Shown: positions 8,735 through 16,681, counted from the first letter of the stretch. The stretch: 64,000 nt of DNA from SHVO01 sp041905525 (GCA_041905525.1 JAYRKY010000014.1:1-64000), one strand, 5' to 3'. A program made the numbers and translations. Notes: generated by a model not told the origin, from the sequence alone.

Positions 8735-9322
8735 ATGGTTTTAGCTCTGAGCAATAACGAACCGCTTGCCGACGATGGGCGGATATCCGGCGACGCGGCG
8801 CTGATGAAAGCGGCCGCGCGCGGCAACAATAATGCGTGGGCCACGATCGTTGCGGACAATTTGCCGATCGTTCATCGCACGGTATTTCGGCTACTGCGTG
8901 ACGACCAACTGGCCGAGGATATCGCGCAGGAGAGTTTCGTCCGCTTGTGGAAACTGGCGGAGAGTTGGCAGCCGCGCGGGCGCATTTCCACTTGGCTTTG
9001 CCACGTGGCGCGCAACCTCGCCATCGACGCCATCCGGCGCCGCGGCCGCGAGCAAACCGAGGAGGTCGATGATGACCTTGCCGCGACCGGGCCATCGCCC
9101 CTCGACAGCTTGGCGTCGCGCGAGACCGAGGCCGCGATCGATCGGGTGATCGCCGAACTGCCTGAGCGCCAGCGGATGGCGATCCTGCTGATCCACTTCG
9201 GCGATTGCACCGGCGCCGGCGCCGCGGAGATCATGGGAATATCGGCCGAAGCATTGGAATCCTTGTTGGCTCGGGGGCGAAGGTCGTTGAAAGCGGTGCT
9301 CTCGGGGAACCGAGGGAAGTGA
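8735..9322 (+). CDS. ECF-family RNA polymerase sigma factor
   Basis: 195 residues with sigma region 2 (about 40-105, including AEDIAQESFVRLWKL and STWLCHVARNLAIDAIRRR) and region 4 (about 130-190, ELPERQRMAILLIHFGD...AAEIMGISAEALESLLARGRRSLK). The length and the absence of regions 1 and 3 fit an extracytoplasmic-function sigma factor. The next two genes encode a one-helix membrane protein and a periplasmic Spy/CnrX-like protein, so this looks like a CnrH-type metal or envelope stress unit in which the sigma factor is held by the membrane protein. The inducing signal cannot be told from sequence. Confidence 0.92.
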   Translation: MVLALSNNEPLADDGRISGDAALMKAAARGNNNAWATIVADNLPIVHRTVFRLLRDDQLAEDIAQESFVRLWKLAESWQPRGRISTWLCHVARNLAIDAIRRRGREQTEEVDDDLAATGPSPLDSLASRETEAAIDRVIAELPERQRMAILLIHFGDCTGAGAAEIMGISAEALESLLARGRRSLKAVLSGNRGK

Positions 9323-9335
9323 CACAGGTGTGATC

Positions 9336-9788
9336 ATGAACGACAAGACAAAACGTATTGAAGAATTGATCCGCGCCTATGGGGCCGACCTGGATCGCTG
9401 GCCCGCCTCGGAGGGCCTTGGCCGCCCGCGCCTCAGCGGGACGCTCGAAGAGATCCGGGCTGAGGAGCAGGAGTTGGATACCCTCATCCGGCGCGCTCCA
9501 GTACCGGCGCCAAGTGAAGCGCTGCGTGCCCGTATTCTTTCCATTCCGGGGTCTTCCACAGCGGCCGCGCCGCTACGCGGAAGCCGTAGTTTCTCGTGGC
9601 TCCTTCATGGCTTTTGGCGCCCTGCGGGTGTCGCCGTGTGCGCGCTGGTGCTGGGTGTATTCATGGGACAGGTGACGCTTCCGAAAACGACGCAAAGCGC
9701 TTCCACCATTGTCGATAGCGAGACTGAAACGCTGTTCGCGGATCTCGTCTTGGGGCCGGCCGATAACCTCTCGGAGTTCCCACAATGA
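9336..9788 (+). CDS. Probable membrane anti-sigma factor
   Basis: About 150 residues: an acidic/basic cytoplasmic part starting NDKTKRIEELIRAYGADLDRWP, one membrane helix (about 93-113, RPAGVAVCALVLGVFMGQV) and a short periplasmic tail. The motif with LIRAYGADLDRWP is common in small alphaproteobacterial proteins encoded after ECF sigma genes. Position (13 nt after the sigma stop, overlapping the next start by 4 nt) and topology suggest an anti-sigma factor of the CnrY type. A GTG at 9330 is an alternative start. No direct motif proves the role. Confidence 0.65.
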   Translation: MNDKTKRIEELIRAYGADLDRWPASEGLGRPRLSGTLEEIRAEEQELDTLIRRAPVPAPSEALRARILSIPGSSTAAAPLRGSRSFSWLLHGFWRPAGVAVCALVLGVFMGQVTLPKTTQSASTIVDSETETLFADLVLGPADNLSEFPQ

Positions 9789-10336
9789 CTTCTTCCCGCG
9801 TCCTGACGGCTGTCGCCGTCGTTTCGGTTATCTTGAATCTTCTCATGATCGGGTTCTTCATCGGGCAGCGATTGCCCCATCTGGGCGGGCCCCACATGGA
9901 TGGCCCGCCTCTGAGTGGGCCGGGCTCCGAACGAGATTTTGCACGAGGCCGCGACCTTGCGGGAGGCGAGCGCCGCGAACGCATGCGCGTCGTCATGGGC
10001 CCCAACGACCTTAATCTCATGGCCGCACTACGCACGCTCGACCCCGCAACGCGCAAGGCCGTTCAGGAAAAGTTTCGCAGCGACATGCCTGAGATTAGAG
10101 CTCGCGTCGAAGCGATGCGTGAAAAGCGGCGCGCATTGCTTGACGTGCTGGCGACCGAGCCACCCGATATGAACCGATTGGACCAGGCCCTCGGAGACGT
10201 GCGCAACGCGGCGGCCGCCGCGCAAGAGCATTCCCACAAACTGTTTATGGAGATCGCGGCGGACCTGCCGGCAGACCAGCGCGCCGCTTTCATGAAAGCA
10301 GCGGCGGAAAACCGTCCGCCCCATCCGCCGCGTTGA
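9785..10336 (+). CDS. Periplasmic metal-sensor-like protein (Spy/CnrX type)
   Basis: 183 residues with an N-terminal membrane anchor (about 5-28, VLTAVAVVSVILNLLMIGFF), a Gly/Pro/His-rich linker (LPHLGGPHMDGPP) and a charged helical part with LRTLDPATRKAVQEKF and MREKRRALLDVLATEPPD. This is the pattern of the Metal_resist / periplasmic heavy-metal sensor family related to CnrX and Spy. The start overlaps the stop of the anti-sigma gene by 4 nt, so the two are translationally coupled. It probably senses metal or misfolded protein outside the inner membrane and signals through the upstream gene (inference). Confidence 0.75.
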   Translation: MTSSRVLTAVAVVSVILNLLMIGFFIGQRLPHLGGPHMDGPPLSGPGSERDFARGRDLAGGERRERMRVVMGPNDLNLMAALRTLDPATRKAVQEKFRSDMPEIRARVEAMREKRRALLDVLATEPPDMNRLDQALGDVRNAAAAAQEHSHKLFMEIAADLPADQRAAFMKAAAENRPPHPPR

Positions 10337-10397
10337 TCATTCTAAAGATCGTTGAGAATCCTAAAAAACCCGTAACGCGCGACGGAACTACCTCAGC

Positions 10398-10420
10398 TGG
10401 TCGTATCACCGGTACGACCA
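10398..10420 (+). promoter_or_regulatory. Leader hairpin or operator before the Spy-like gene
   Basis: Perfect 8-bp arms TGGTCGTA (10398-10405) and TACGACCA (10413-10420) around a 7-nt loop. It lies 10 nt before a strong AAGGAGG ribosome site (10430-10436). Confidence 0.45.
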
Positions 10421-10443
10421 CAGAAGAACAAGGAGGTTCAAAA

Positions 10444-11037
10444 ATGGGTCAGAAGTACAGCGCTCGCGCCGTCACTCTCGGCATGGCGTGCATCACGATG
10501 CTCGGTGCAGGAACGTTCGTCGGCGTATCACAGGCGCAGGACGCCCGTCCGGCTCCGCCCCCGGCCGCCGGCAGTCCGCACGAACACGGTCCCGGTCCCG
10601 ACTTTCGGGGCGGCCCGGGTTTCGTTGGTCCGGGTTTCGAAGGTCCGCGCGGGCGCATGCATGAACGCATGCGTGGTGGATTCCGCGGCGAGCGCATGGA
10701 GCCAGGCCGTCATATCGAAGGGCGCATCGCCTTTTTGAAGGCCGAACTCAAGATCACCGACGCGCAAGGCCGAGCTTGGGATCAATACGCAACCTACATG
10801 CGCGATACAGCCAAAGAGCGTCAGGCGATGCACGAGAAGCGTGAAGCGGAGATGAAGGGCCGCCGCGGAGAGCCGGGCAAGCCTCCCGAGCGCAAAGCCT
10901 TGCTTGACCGCTTGAACGACCGCGAAACGATTGCGAAGGCCATGTTGCAGGCGGTTGAGAGACGCAAGGCGGCGACCCAGGCTCTCTATAAGGTCCTTAA
11001 CGAAGAGCAAAAGAAGCTCGCCGAGGAACTGCTCTAA
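10444..11037 (+). CDS. Spy/CpxP-like periplasmic protein (LTXXQ family)
   Basis: 197 residues with a signal peptide ending about VSQAQA, a long Gly/Pro/His/Arg-rich segment (HEHGPGPDFRGGPGF and on) and a C-terminal helical domain (about 100-197: IAFLKAELKITDAQGRAWDQYATYMRD ... ALYKVLNEEQKKLAEELL), which fits the LTXXQ-motif Spy family of periplasmic chaperones and metal-binding proteins. Start chosen at 10444 because AAGGAGG lies 7 nt before it. It follows the sensor gene by about 107 nt that include a hairpin, so it may be a separately controlled target of the sigma factor. Confidence 0.8.
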   Translation: MGQKYSARAVTLGMACITMLGAGTFVGVSQAQDARPAPPPAAGSPHEHGPGPDFRGGPGFVGPGFEGPRGRMHERMRGGFRGERMEPGRHIEGRIAFLKAELKITDAQGRAWDQYATYMRDTAKERQAMHEKREAEMKGRRGEPGKPPERKALLDRLNDRETIAKAMLQAVERRKAATQALYKVLNEEQKKLAEELL

Positions 11038-11051
11038 AGGCCCTGCCGGCG

Positions 11052-11087
11052 GCCCTCTCCCGCGCCCGGCGGGGGAGGGCACCCTTT
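11052..11087 (+). terminator. Probable terminator after the Spy-like gene
   Basis: GC-rich 12-bp arms (11052-11063 and 11069-11080, one mismatch) 15 nt after the stop, followed by ACCCTTTAG. The T run is weak. Confidence 0.45.
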
Positions 11088-11189
11088 AGATGATCTTCGG
11101 CAACGGCACAGCACGCACCCCCTTGAGGTTCTGCCTGAACGTTGCTTAGAATTCCCAGAGAGAGCTAGCAAAACATCTGGGAGGGTGAT

Positions 11190-11408
11190 TTGTCGGACGC
11201 GTTAGATCGTTACCTCGCTCATATCCGCGAGGAGCTCGATACCAATAAAAAGTCGGTCGAGATGATGAAGCGGGGTGATCTCAAGACCGGCGAGCGCTCT
11301 ATGGCCGCGCCGCAGTGGCGTGATACAACCGCGGAAAGCTTGGCCCGGGCGAAGCATATTATTTCGACCTACGAGGACATTCTGGCGCGCCATGCGCAAG
11401 GTCAGTAA
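11190..11408 (+). CDS. Small hypothetical protein
   Basis: 72 residues, MSDALDRYLAHIREELDTNK ... ISTYEDILARHAQGQ, charged and helical, with no membrane segment. The start is a TTG at 11190 after a good GGGAGG (11179-11184). No family recognised. It stands alone between the Spy-like gene and dps. Confidence 0.55.
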   Translation: MSDALDRYLAHIREELDTNKKSVEMMKRGDLKTGERSMAAPQWRDTTAESLARAKHIISTYEDILARHAQGQ

Positions 11409-11523
11409 CGCCTCGCTGTATCGTTGCCCTAACAACCTCATTCATTCCGAGACATACCGTGCGAAGCCGTTTTTCGCAGCGGCGGCGCGTGTCCGAATTG
11501 ACCTCCGGCAAGCACCACCATAA

Positions 11524-11540
11524 GTTAGAACGCATCTAAC
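11524..11540. promoter_or_regulatory. Palindromic operator-like site before dps
   Basis: GTTAGAACGCATCTAAC: perfect 6-bp arms around 5 nt, 27 nt before the dps ATG. It resembles the iron-control element (ICE box) bound by Irr in other alphaproteobacteria (roughly TTAGAA-N3-TTCTAA), with a mismatch in the inner T. Identification as an Irr site is inference. Confidence 0.45.
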
Positions 11541-11567
11541 ATTTGTGGTTTTCCGGGAGACGCTGTC

Positions 11568-12047
11568 ATGGGTTCGGTCGCCATCGATATTGGAATTGCA
11601 CCGAAGGAACGCAAAGCCATCGCCGACGGCCTGGCGAAAGTTCTTGCGGATACATACACGGTGTATCTGAAGACCCACGGTTTCCACTGGAATGTCACGG
11701 GGCCCATGTTTCAGACGCTGCATCTCATGTTCATGCAGCAGTACACCGAGGCCTGGACGGCGGTGGACCTGATCGCCGAACGCATCCGCGCATTGGGCTT
11801 CCCGGCGCCGGGCAGTTACGCCGCCTTCGCGAAACTGGCCAGCGTTAAGGAAGAGAAGGACGTCCCGAGCGCGACCGACATGATCAAGATTCTCGTGAAG
11901 GATCACGAGCGCGTGGCGAAGACTGCGCGGGCAGTGCTGCCTATTGCCGACAAGGCCAACGACCAGCCCACCATCGACCTGATTACGCAACGCCTTCAAT
12001 GGCACGAGAAGACGGCTTGGATGCTCCGGAGCCTCCTCGAGAGGTAA
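11568..12047 (+). CDS. dps: Dps-family DNA-binding ferritin-like protein
   Basis: 159 residues forming one ferritin-like four-helix unit. The Dps ferroxidase-centre pattern is visible: HGFHWNVTGPMF (about 37-48) followed by MQQYTEAWTAVDLIAERIRALG, which supplies the His, Asp and Glu ligands across the subunit interface. Dps dodecamers oxidise Fe(II) with peroxide and coat DNA in stress. The N terminus is short, with few Lys, so DNA binding may be weak. A palindrome (11524-11540) upstream suggests iron- or oxidant-dependent control. Confidence 0.93.
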   Translation: MGSVAIDIGIAPKERKAIADGLAKVLADTYTVYLKTHGFHWNVTGPMFQTLHLMFMQQYTEAWTAVDLIAERIRALGFPAPGSYAAFAKLASVKEEKDVPSATDMIKILVKDHERVAKTARAVLPIADKANDQPTIDLITQRLQWHEKTAWMLRSLLER

Positions 12048-12355
12048 AGCCCCATTTTATTTTGGGTCGAAGAGATGCACAGGTATTCTACCTGGGGTAT
12101 TTGGCGCGCGCCGCTTACTTGATCTAAGTCATATGAATTGTCCCGGTCGTCCGTCACGCTGGTCAGGCCCGGTTTTGGCCCAAGACCCCGTAACGGCGGG
12201 GTAGCTCGGAATTCCCACGCGGTGGTTGACACGCATACGCCTTCAATCCCCCGCGGTGCGGGTGTTCGCCGAACGCTCGACGCCATCAAGGTCGAGGTCT
12301 GCGACGCCACGCTTGCCGTGATGTCGTTGCTCATTATTCCGGCGATCGGTGTCAG
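12048..12355. other. Gap between dps and the insertion sequence
   Basis: No intact gene. Its right third carries the possible truncated reading frame listed separately (12222-12358). The rest shows no clear promoter, terminator or RNA gene. Confidence 0.4.
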
Positions 12356-12358
12356 TGA
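12222..12358 (+). pseudogene. Possible 5' gene fragment cut by the IS element
   Basis: From a GTG at 12222 the frame reads MVDTHTPSIPRGAGVRRTLD, then AIKVEVCDATLAVMSLLIIP and AIGVS. This looks like the N terminus of a membrane protein entering its first helix. It runs straight into the left IS end (12356). No matching continuation was found right of the IS (13624-13774), so a deletion may have gone with the insertion. Could be a chance frame. Confidence 0.3.
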
Positions 12359-12389
12359 GCGGCCCCCACTGAGTGGTCCGGTTCGAATG

Positions 12390-13262
12390 TTAGTTTGCCG
12401 GTCGGGTTTCGGCCAGCGGCGGAATAGCGGACCGAGCGACCGGCAACCATTCAGGCGAGGTCGGCCAGGAGATGACCTCTGGCGCTGGTGGCCTGTACCC
12501 CAGCGATGAGTGCGGCCTGATGTTGTTGTAGTACTTGCGCCATTGCTCGATCACGATCTTGGCCTCGGCCAGGGTGTAGAAGATCTCGCCGTTCAGGAGT
12601 TCATCCCGCAGCTTGCCGTTGAAGGATTCCACGTAGCCATTCTCCCACGGACTGCCGGGCTCGATGTAGGCGGTTTTGGCACCGACGGCGGCAATCCACT
12701 CCCGCAGGGCCAAGGCCACGAACTCCGGCCCATTGTCGGACCGAATATGTTCCGGGATGCCTCTGACGATGAATAGATCGCAGAGGGCAGAGATGACGTT
12801 GGTGGCGTTGAGCCGCCTGGCAACCTTGATCGCCAGACATTCCCTCGTGAACTCGTCGATGATGCACAACATGCGATACGCCTTTCCATCGTGGGGCCGG
12901 TCCGCAACGAAGTCGTAAGACCAGACATGGTCGGGCCGTTCCGGCTTGAGACGGATGCATGATCCGTCGTTGAGCCAGAGCCGTCCGCGCTTGCGTTGTT
13001 TGCTGGGGACCTTCAGCCCCTCATGCCGCCAGATGCGTTCAACCCGCTTATGGTTGACCGTCCAGCCCGCCGCCTTCAGCATCTTGGTGATCCGGCGATA
13101 GCCGAACCGGCCGAATTGGCGGACCAGCTCGATGATGTCCGCGACCAGCGCGGCTTCATCATCGGGTGTCGTGGGCGTCTTGCGCTGCGTGGACCGATAC
13201 TGACCAAGAACCCGACATGCGCGTCGCTCCGATACGCCCAGCTCCTTGATCACATGATCCAC
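12390..13262 (-). CDS. IS3-family transposase OrfB (DDE integrase domain)
   Basis: 290 residues with a helical N-terminal HTH_21 part (RRITKMLKAAGWTVNHKRVERIWRHEGL) and the rve catalytic core: first Asp in WSYDFVADRPHDG, second in SDNGPEF, Glu in ENGYVESFNGKLRDELL. All three catalytic residues are present. In this family OrfB is usually made as an OrfA-OrfB fusion by programmed frameshifting; orfA ends 23 nt before this start. Looks full-length, so the element may still be active. Confidence 0.93.
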   Translation of the reverse strand: MDHVIKELGVSERRACRVLGQYRSTQRKTPTTPDDEAALVADIIELVRQFGRFGYRRITKMLKAAGWTVNHKRVERIWRHEGLKVPSKQRKRGRLWLNDGSCIRLKPERPDHVWSYDFVADRPHDGKAYRMLCIIDEFTRECLAIKVARRLNATNVISALCDLFIVRGIPEHIRSDNGPEFVALALREWIAAVGAKTAYIEPGSPWENGYVESFNGKLRDELLNGEIFYTLAEAKIVIEQWRKYYNNIRPHSSLGYRPPAPEVISWPTSPEWLPVARSAIPPLAETRPAN

Positions 13263-13285
13263 GCAGGCCCGGCGGCGTGCGGGGC

Positions 13286-13564
13286 TTAGAAGTTTCCCTT
13301 GGCGGCCTCACGAAGGATCTGTTTGTCGAGCGTCAGATCCGAGACCGCCCGCCGCAGCCTGGCGTTCTCCGCCTCAAGCTCCTTTAGCCGCTTCACCTGA
13401 TCGCCCTTCAGGCCACCGTACTCGTTACGCCAGCGGTAGTACGTGACTTCCGTAACGCCGATTGCACCGATCGCATCCGCAAGGGCCTTGCCCTGGCCGC
13501 ACAGAACTTCAACCTGCCGCAACTTCGCGACGATCTCTTCCGCTGTATGTCTCTTTATTCCCAT
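13286..13564 (-). CDS. IS3-family transposase OrfA (helix-turn-helix)
   Basis: 92 residues from the ATG giving MGIKRHTAEEIVAKLRQVEV; a longer frame starts at 13585. It holds the HTH_Tnp_1 domain (VTEVTYYRWRNEYGGLKGDQ) and a leucine-zipper-like end (LKELEAENARLRRAVSDLTLDKQILREA), as in OrfA of the IS3 family. Binds the IS ends and forms the N-terminal part of the transposase. Confidence 0.92.
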   Translation of the reverse strand: MGIKRHTAEEIVAKLRQVEVLCGQGKALADAIGAIGVTEVTYYRWRNEYGGLKGDQVKRLKELEAENARLRRAVSDLTLDKQILREAAKGNF

Positions 13565-13774
13565 CGTGGTCCTCCTTGCAATCACAATACCTCAGGATGG
13601 ACCACTTCAATGGGGGCACCTCACATGGGCTCAGGCTCCGCCATATGACTCAACTCACGCGGCGGGGATTAGTTCCCGTAATCGGCGAAAAATTTTGGCG
13701 GCTCGCAAGGCATAGACAGCCAAGGCCTCGCTGAGACTCCGCAACATCGAATAACGGCGACGAAAGGGAGAGGG

Positions 13775-14686
13775 CTACCCGGCCTGGGCGGCGTTCGCGG
13801 CTTTTGCGGCGCGGGCCAGTTCGAAGGCCTTCGATAGCTTCTGGATCGTCCCCAGCTGCAGGCTGGTGGGGTTTTCATAGCCCTCAGCCATTTCCTCGAC
13901 CTCGCGGGCCATTTGAATACAAATAGCCGCGAGATCCGGCTCGCGCAGGGCGTTCGCCGTGCGGCCCGCGTCTTCCAGCACGCCGACGAGCACCAGAAGC
14001 TGCTCGTGCAGCGACTGGTCGATACGCTTTTCCTGGTAGGCCTTGAGAATGTTGCCGCACACCCAGGCCAGTTTGAGGCCGTTCGAATCCAAGCGGGCGG
14101 CCATGACCTCGTTCATGTTCGCCTGCACGGCGCGCATGAGTTCCCCCGGGGACATGCGGCGCCCTTCGATGGTATCGCGCAGGGTGTTTACCACGTCCAA
14201 TTGGCGGATGGCCGACGGGCGGGTTGGCTGAGCCGTCCGGCGTTCCGGACCGAGATAGTCGTTGGTGACGATGAACGGCTGCCGGTTCATGGTGACATGG
14301 GCGACGCGGTCTAGCATCCGGGCCGGGGCGACGGGCTTCACCATCACGTCGTCAGCACCGGCAAGGATCGCGCGTTTCACGGCCGTGCCGTCCGCTTCGG
14401 CCCGAACCATCAGACTGATCATGATGAAAGGATTCACGCCGATCCGCGAGTGCCGGATGTCGCGGATCGTATCGAACAGCTTCGGGTCCGTATCATCGGC
14501 CGCGATCAATAGATCCGGCGGCGATTCCTTGATAGCGTTGACGAGGTCCGTGAGTCGGGCGAACGAGCGCGTCCGTTTCATGCCGTAATCGCGCATGATC
14601 CCGCGCATCCCCTCACGCACTTGCTCGTTGGGTTCGGCAAGATAGATTTCGACGTTACCGAGGCTGTCGCGACCGAAGTTCTTCAA
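13775..14686 (-). CDS. Response regulator receiver protein
   Basis: 303 residues. The receiver fold is at 12-135, with probable phospho-acceptor D64 (DLLIAAD), Ser91 and the conserved Lys117 (VMVKPVAP). Only Glu18 stands in the usual acidic pair region, so metal binding may be altered. After the receiver comes the motif YLGPERR (144-150), seen in a group of alphaproteobacterial receiver proteins, then a helical domain of about 150 residues of unknown function. No DNA-binding domain is visible. It lies 166 nt downstream of a HisKA_2 protein on the same strand; the gap holds two DnaA boxes. Confidence 0.8.
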   Translation of the reverse strand: MKNFGRDSLGNVEIYLAEPNEQVREGMRGIMRDYGMKRTRSFARLTDLVNAIKESPPDLLIAADDTDPKLFDTIRDIRHSRIGVNPFIMISLMVRAEADGTAVKRAILAGADDVMVKPVAPARMLDRVAHVTMNRQPFIVTNDYLGPERRTAQPTRPSAIRQLDVVNTLRDTIEGRRMSPGELMRAVQANMNEVMAARLDSNGLKLAWVCGNILKAYQEKRIDQSLHEQLLVLVGVLEDAGRTANALREPDLAAICIQMAREVEEMAEGYENPTSLQLGTIQKLSKAFELARAAKAANAAQAG

Positions 14687-14773
14687 AGCGATATCCGTTA
14701 ATCAATCGGGGCCCGGGGCCCACCTTGCCGCTGACCTTACCCTTACGGCCCGGGAGGCTTCCAGATTTTTCCC

Positions 14774-14808
14774 CCTGTGGATAACTATTCGAGAGCGTTT
14801 TCCACAGG
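14774..14808. promoter_or_regulatory. Pair of inverted DnaA boxes
   Basis: TGTGGATAA at 14776-14784 is a perfect minus-strand DnaA box (TTATCCACA). TTTTCCACA at 14798-14806 is a near-consensus plus-strand box. Together they form the inverted repeat CCTGTGGA ... TCCACAGG. They lie in the promoter region of the minus-strand response regulator gene. DnaA control is inference. Confidence 0.6.
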
Positions 14809-14852
14809 TTGCCTAGGCATTTCCGGCGTCGCGCCGGTCATGCCGAGCCTTG

Positions 14853-16430
14853 TCACGAAACAACCGGGACCAGCATGAAAAGGCGTATTTCACCGAGAGA
14901 AGATGCGATCTTTGCTGTTCCTCGACCCTGATCCGCAAGGAGGAGAATGAGTTCGGCATCGTCGTCCGGGATCGTGAGGGTCTCGCCCGCGGCTGTTACA
15001 ACGACCGTGATCTCCGCGAAAGTACCGCGTCGCTCGATCTGGAGTCTCACCCGTCGTTGCGGCTCTCCCAGGGTGTGGGCCGACGCGAAGCGAAGGAGTT
15101 CACAGAGGGCGAAAGCCAAATTCAGCGCCGGATCGCGGCGCACGTAGGTAACCTCTCCCGACACTTCGACGGCGCCCGACGGCGAGAGAAGCGCTTCGGC
15201 AACCCGTTTGAGAGTCTCCCCCAGATCGACAAGAGGGAGCGGCGCAGCCATTTCTTGATGAACCACGAACAGCGAGTTGAGCCGCCCCCGCAGAAGTGTC
15301 AGCGGAGCGGCGGCTTCAGACGCCCCGCGCCGGAGGCTGCCACGCTCTTGAAGGCGCACCAACGACCCAACAATTTGCAGATTGTTGTTCACACGATGGT
15401 GCAGTTCCTCCAGCAGCAGGTCCTTCTGCGCCATCGCGGCCGCAAGTTCGCTTGTACGAGCGCGAACCTGCGCCTCTAAGGTCTCTTCCGCGCGCTTACG
15501 CTGCTCCATGAACGTGGAGAGCGACAAGAGTCCTACCGCCAAACTTAAAACGCCTGCGACGCCGAGCAGCCAGAGCCGGCGCGCGAGATAGACGATTTCG
15601 GATCCCAGGTCGCGGGAGAGATGAACGCGCCACCCGGTTGTTGGGCCGACGGCCACCGCGCCGGCGCTCGTGAGGGCGTCCCCATCCACGATAACGGCCT
15701 CCGCTCCGGTCATCATCGTTACGATGCCACCGAGCCCGATCCGGGCCAGCAAGCGGCCATGTTCGTTGACGATCAAACCGGTCACGTCGCGCGGGAGCGC
15801 GGCCTGATCAAGCACTTTCCCGATGAACACAGGGGCAAAGGTCGAAGTCAGCACATACTTTACCTCGCCGTCCCGCACGACGGGCGCGCGCATTCCGTAG
15901 ATGGGTTGCGCCGATGTCGGTCCGAGCGCGTGCGGACGTGAAACCACGACGGTCCTTTTTTCCGCGACAACAAGATTGTGGCTGTCCATGTGCGGAAAGA
16001 CCGGGAGCACGGATCCAAGCGGCCGCAAAGTGTTGACCAACTGCTGACCCGTGCGATCTGACAGGATGATGGAGAGCCACTCGGGTTGCATGCCCGCGAC
16101 CCGGGTCGCTTCCCGATAGAAAGTGGATAGATCTCCGTGATCGAGCGCATCAGACGCCGAAAGAGTGACGAGCCCAGCGGTTTGAGCGGCGATTTCACGG
16201 TCAACAGCCGCGGTGAAGGTATTTGCCGCGCGGATGAGCCCGGTCTTACGCAGTTCGTGATCGCGTAGGGCCAGAAGTCCGAACGCTACAGCGGCAAAAA
16301 TCATGACCGGGGCGACAGTGAGTGCAGCCCTGCGCCAAAACTCTTTTGTGAGACCAGGGGGCCGCTGCGCAGCCCGCGCGCTGGCGAGCGGGTTTACCGG
16401 GGTCGTGTCATCGAACGCTGGAACGTACAT
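14853..16430 (-). CDS. HisKA_2-type sensor protein with degenerate ATPase domain
   Basis: 525 residues: a cytoplasmic start, membrane helix (36-55), periplasmic sensor part of about 225 residues (dCache-like in length), second helix (285-305), coiled coil (310-335) and HisKA_2 dimerisation/phospho-acceptor motif LLLEELHHRVNNNLQIVGSL (338-357; His344/His345). The catalytic domain that should follow is odd: the N-box position reads ELLRFASAH (444-452) without the usual Asn, and no D-x-G-x-G box is visible; DDDAELILL replaces it. So ATP binding looks lost, and the protein may be a phosphotransfer protein or pseudokinase. Likely partner: the receiver protein encoded next to it. Confidence 0.8.
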   Translation of the reverse strand: MYVPAFDDTTPVNPLASARAAQRPPGLTKEFWRRAALTVAPVMIFAAVAFGLLALRDHELRKTGLIRAANTFTAAVDREIAAQTAGLVTLSASDALDHGDLSTFYREATRVAGMQPEWLSIILSDRTGQQLVNTLRPLGSVLPVFPHMDSHNLVVAEKRTVVVSRPHALGPTSAQPIYGMRAPVVRDGEVKYVLTSTFAPVFIGKVLDQAALPRDVTGLIVNEHGRLLARIGLGGIVTMMTGAEAVIVDGDALTSAGAVAVGPTTGWRVHLSRDLGSEIVYLARRLWLLGVAGVLSLAVGLLSLSTFMEQRKRAEETLEAQVRARTSELAAAMAQKDLLLEELHHRVNNNLQIVGSLVRLQERGSLRRGASEAAAPLTLLRGRLNSLFVVHQEMAAPLPLVDLGETLKRVAEALLSPSGAVEVSGEVTYVRRDPALNLAFALCELLRFASAHTLGEPQRRVRLQIERRGTFAEITVVVTAAGETLTIPDDDAELILLLADQGRGTAKIASSLGEIRLFMLVPVVS

Positions 16431-16681
16431 GACGTTGACTGTGCCGCTGGACTTGTCTGACGCGCGCGTCAGTCTCCCCTCAGAGATTTCAGTGGTACCA
16501 CACGGCCGACCGTCCGGTCAGGTGGTGAAAGTGCGTACGCAGAGTTGCGTAGTGTGTGCGCGAGATGGCTATCGGATTCTCGCGCGCCGGTCGTGGCAAA
16601 AGGCGCGCGCGAAGCGACAACGCATCCTTTGCGTTAGGAATGTTGCCTCGACAGCCAAGGCGTTAGCGCTTGTCGCGAGGC

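Larger units (their letters stand above)
12356..13623 (-). mobile_element. IS3-family insertion sequence
   Basis: About 1268 bp with two consecutive minus-strand genes (orfA, orfB) and imperfect terminal inverted repeats: the left end reads inward TGAGCGGCCCCCACTGAGTG, the right end TGAGGTGCCCCCATTGAAGT, both continuing GGTCC. Flanking bases (TCAG left, CATG right) give no clear target duplication, so either the ends are off by a few bases or flanking DNA was lost. The DDE and orfA types fit the IS3 family, probably the IS407-like group. Confidence 0.85.

Noticed and set aside
10383..10405. GGAAC ... CGTAT as an ECF promoter before the Spy-like gene
   Set aside because: Spacing of 13 nt is too short for usual ECF promoters; the repeat there is better described as a hairpin.
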